A stretch of 16,886 nucleotides of DNA, taken from the NCBI GenBank assembly GCA_024699205.1, contig JAILQA010000421.1, positions 1 to 16,886 of the forward strand. The letters are read 5' to 3'. Below the pieces are notes generated by a model that was given only the letters and a program-made list of their open reading frames with translations, did not search any database and was not told the origin of the DNA. The stretch is from Treponema sp. Lineage in GTDB: Bacteria > Spirochaetota > Spirochaetia > Treponematales > Treponemataceae. Below are positions 14,903 to 16,886 of this stretch, one piece after another (positions within the stretch are counted from its first letter, which is position 1; every line of letters starts with the position of its first letter). Made by a program: the position numbers and the translations under genes.

Positions 14903-15775
14903 ATGGAGTTTTTAACTACACTTATTGTTGACCGCTTACATAGAAGAGGACCTAAATCAGAAAACAGCCGGCATGCAAAAAGACAGTGGAAAAAGATTGG
15001 TAAAAAGTTTTCCCTTTCAAAAACTGTGCTTTATTTTACTTTCTGCTTTTTGTACATTCCGCTTTTTGTAATTATTTTTTATTCTTTCAACAAATCAGAA
15101 GGTGCTCACTTTGCGGGAGTTTCCTTCAGATGGTATGAAGATTTGTTTCTCCGTTCTGGCGATTTGTGGATGTCTTTGCTTTACAGTGCAATTGTTGCTT
15201 TGGCTTCGGCCTTTATTGCAACCATTCTTGGAACTTTGGCTGCAATAGGTATAAGCTGGTACAAGTTTTTGGGCAGTAATTACATTCAGTCAATCAGTTT
15301 TCTTCCTATGATTTTGCCTGAAGTTATCATGGGTGTTTCTCTTTTAATCTTTTTGAGTGGAATCCACATGAATCTTGGAATTGGAACTATCATTATTGCT
15401 CACACAACCTTCTGTCTGCCTTTTGTTTATCTTATGGTAAGTTCGCGGGTTGATGAGTTTGACTATTCCATTATTGAAGCAAGCCATGATTTGGGAGCAA
15501 CAGAAAGCCAGACTTTGTTCAAGGTTATTATTCCTTCAATTATGCCTGGTATTGTAAGTGGCTTTATGATGAGCGTTACCCTTTCCATAGAAGACTTTGT
15601 TATTACTTCTCTTGTAAATGGAAATGTAGAAACGCTGCCGATTTATGTATACAATATGATTAGACATGGTGTAAGCCCGGTTATCAATGCTCTTTCTTTT
15701 GTATTGATTATTGGAATTGGTCTGGTTGCGGTATTATTGCGTAAAGGTATTAAATCCTTTGCTGCAGCCCACTAA
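14903..15775 (+). CDS. potC: Spermidine/putrescine ABC transporter permease PotC
   Basis: This is the second channel subunit. Six helices are visible: about 40-61, 90-118, 128-150, 157-180, 210-232 and 258-279. Its EAA loop, EASHDLGATESQTLFKVIIP (192-211), closely parallels that of PotB. It has a basic N-terminal extension (about 1-38, RLHRRGPK to KRQWKKIGKK) before the usual PotC start, as PotB also does. The ribosome-binding site GGTGGAGG lies inside the last codons of potB, and the two genes are 5 nt apart. Length (290) is slightly above the usual 260 or so because of the extension. Confidence 0.95.
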   Translation: MEFLTTLIVDRLHRRGPKSENSRHAKRQWKKIGKKFSLSKTVLYFTFCFLYIPLFVIIFYSFNKSEGAHFAGVSFRWYEDLFLRSGDLWMSLLYSAIVALASAFIATILGTLAAIGISWYKFLGSNYIQSISFLPMILPEVIMGVSLLIFLSGIHMNLGIGTIIIAHTTFCLPFVYLMVSSRVDEFDYSIIEASHDLGATESQTLFKVIIPSIMPGIVSGFMMSVTLSIEDFVITSLVNGNVETLPIYVYNMIRHGVSPVINALSFVLIIGIGLVAVLLRKGIKSFAAAH

Positions 15776-15783
15776 TTCTTATA

Positions 15784-15801
15784 AATATTTTATAAAATAT
15801 T
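15784..15801. other. 18-bp perfect palindrome upstream of potD
   Basis: AATATTTTATAAAATATT is its own reverse complement. It is centred in the 46-bp potC-potD gap, ending 20 nt before the potD ATG. It could be an operator for an AT-preferring regulator, part of an internal promoter, or a weak RNA hairpin between the permease and binding-protein genes. There is no T tract, so it is not a terminator. Confidence 0.6.
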
Positions 15802-15821
15802 CATTTTTCGAGGATGGACGA

Positions 15822-16871
15822 ATGAAAATCACTTCTAAAATTGTTACTGCTGCATGTTTATTGATTGCAGCACTGGGACTTGTTTCCTGCAATAAGAAAC
15901 AGGTATTAAAGCTTTACAGTTGGACTTATTACACACCAACTGATGTTGTTGAAGCATTCGAAAAAGAGTTTGACTGCAAGGTAGTTGTAACAGAATATGA
16001 TTCAAATGAAACAATGTTCAACAAATTGATAAACGGCGGTGCAAAGAGTTTTGATATTGTCGTTCCTTCACAGGATTATGTTTCTATCATGATGGAAAAG
16101 AATATGTTCCGTAAGATAGATCAGTCAAAGTTCACAAACCGTGATAAAATTAATCCAAAGATTCTTGAAAAAATTACTTATGATCCAAATATGGAATATG
16201 CAGTTCCTTATTATTTTGGTGCTGCCGGAATCAGCGTAAACAAGAAAAAGGTTTCTTCTCAGAATTACGAAAGAACCTGGAATATTTTTGCAGATCCTCA
16301 GTTCAAAAATCATGCTTCTATGATGGATGATTACCGTGAGGTTATTGGTGATGCACTTATGTATCAGGGTCACAGCGTAAGCACAAAAAATTATGATGAA
16401 TTGAAATCTGCAATCGATTTGATTAAAAATAAATGGTGTCCAAATATTGTAAAGTTTGATGCCGAAGGATTTGGAAAAGACTTTGCCCGCGGTGATTTGT
16501 GGCTTTGTCAGGGGTATGCAGAAGTTATTTATGGTGAAGTTCCAGAAGAAGAATGGGATTCAACAATTGATTTCTTTATTCCAGAAGAAGGCGGTCCTTC
16601 TTACCTTGACAGTATGTGTATTTTAAGAGATTCAAAAAATGTTGAATTGTCTTCTGAATTCATCAACTTTATTCATCGTCCTGAAAACTACGCTAAATTC
16701 CTTGATTTCTTCAGATTCCCTTGTTACATCAACATGGAAGCAGAAAAATACATGAAAACTACGCCAATGTATCCTGCAGAAATTATGGATAAATGCGAGC
16801 TCAAAAATGATTTGGGCGACTATCTTGAAAACTATTATTCACTCTGGGAAAAAATCAGAGTTTCTAACTAA
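15822..16871 (+). CDS. potD: Spermidine/putrescine-binding lipoprotein PotD
   Basis: This is the solute-binding receptor that delivers polyamine to PotB/PotC. It has a lipoprotein signal peptide with lipobox LVSC (Cys23), so the mature protein is lipid-anchored to the membrane, as usual for spirochaete binding proteins. The mature domain opens with LKLYSWTYYTP; W34 and Y37 fit the substrate-cage aromatics of E. coli PotD. FDIVVPSQDY, MMDDYREVIG and GGPSYLDSM follow, the last preserving the Asp of the E. coli W-x-D site with Tyr in place of Trp. The length of 349 residues is typical. The frame is open for 37 codons upstream, but the ATG at 15822 is the real start: it has GAGG 8 nt before it and begins the signal peptide. 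It is the last pot gene. Confidence 0.95.
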   Translation: MKITSKIVTAACLLIAALGLVSCNKKQVLKLYSWTYYTPTDVVEAFEKEFDCKVVVTEYDSNETMFNKLINGGAKSFDIVVPSQDYVSIMMEKNMFRKIDQSKFTNRDKINPKILEKITYDPNMEYAVPYYFGAAGISVNKKKVSSQNYERTWNIFADPQFKNHASMMDDYREVIGDALMYQGHSVSTKNYDELKSAIDLIKNKWCPNIVKFDAEGFGKDFARGDLWLCQGYAEVIYGEVPEEEWDSTIDFFIPEEGGPSYLDSMCILRDSKNVELSSEFINFIHRPENYAKFLDFFRFPCYINMEAEKYMKTTPMYPAEIMDKCELKNDLGDYLENYYSLWEKIRVSN

Positions 16872-16877
16872 TCCATC

Positions 16878-16884
16878 AGGGGAG
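16878..16884 (+). promoter_or_regulatory. Possible ribosome-binding site of a following gene
   Basis: AGGGGAG lies a few bases after the potD stop codon and 2 nt before the window end. It is a strong Shine-Dalgarno match, suggesting that another gene on the plus strand begins just outside and may be co-transcribed with potABCD. Confidence 0.35.
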
Positions 16885-16886
16885 CT

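Noticed and set aside
15711..15821. 37-codon upstream extension of the potD frame
   Set aside because: It overlaps the potC coding end and would bury the lipoprotein signal peptide; the ATG at 15822 with GAGG upstream is the natural start.

Overview
The window reads as chromosome of a low-GC (about 40% by eye) spirochaete, most likely a Treponema of the gut or rumen type. The basis is inference from content: a potABCD polyamine operon with a spirochaete-style lipoprotein PotD, a Bacteroidetes-like short ParC, a large dCache chemoreceptor, and A/T-rich intergenic DNA. No rRNA, tRNA, CRISPR array, transposase or phage gene was seen.

Layout. (1) Positions 1-1117 hold the 3' part of a beta-rich, barrel-like protein whose frame seems broken at an 8-A tract, then a short intergenic stretch with two good sigma70-type promoters and a 26-codon ORF that may be the remnant of a membrane-protein gene. 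(2) Positions 1118-3684 (+) hold a type IIA topoisomerase A subunit (ParC-like), followed by a YigZ/IMPACT-family protein. (3) Positions 3687-8544 (-) form a tight five-gene operon, in transcription order: Mbeg1-like (DUF2974) serine hydrolase, FHA-domain protein, PPP-like metallophosphatase, membrane Ser/Thr protein kinase, HAD phosphatase. It has writer, eraser and reader of Ser/Thr phosphorylation together and is the most interesting locus here. (4) Positions 8637-10730 (-) hold a methyl-accepting chemotaxis protein, ended by a strong intrinsic terminator. (5) Positions 10925-12283 (+) hold a UraA-type NCS2 nucleobase permease, divergent from the chemoreceptor with a promoter for each, and followed by a strong terminator. 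(6) Positions 12284-12643 form a 360-bp gap with that terminator, a sharply GC-rich repeat-like block and a probable pot promoter. (7) Positions 12644-16871 (+) hold potA-potB-potC-potD, a complete spermidine/putrescine ABC importer. A ribosome-binding-like sequence at the very end suggests that another gene follows.

How the genes work together. PotD captures polyamine at the outer face of the inner membrane, PotB/PotC form the channel and PotA drives it. In the kinase operon, the transmembrane kinase has a C-terminal beta-rich extracytoplasmic domain that could sense a signal. The FHA protein could bind the resulting phosphothreonine and the metallophosphatase could reset the system. The hydrolase and HAD protein are candidate outputs or targets. 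That circuit is inferred from gene order and motifs. All residue positions, base counts and alignments were done by hand without database searches.
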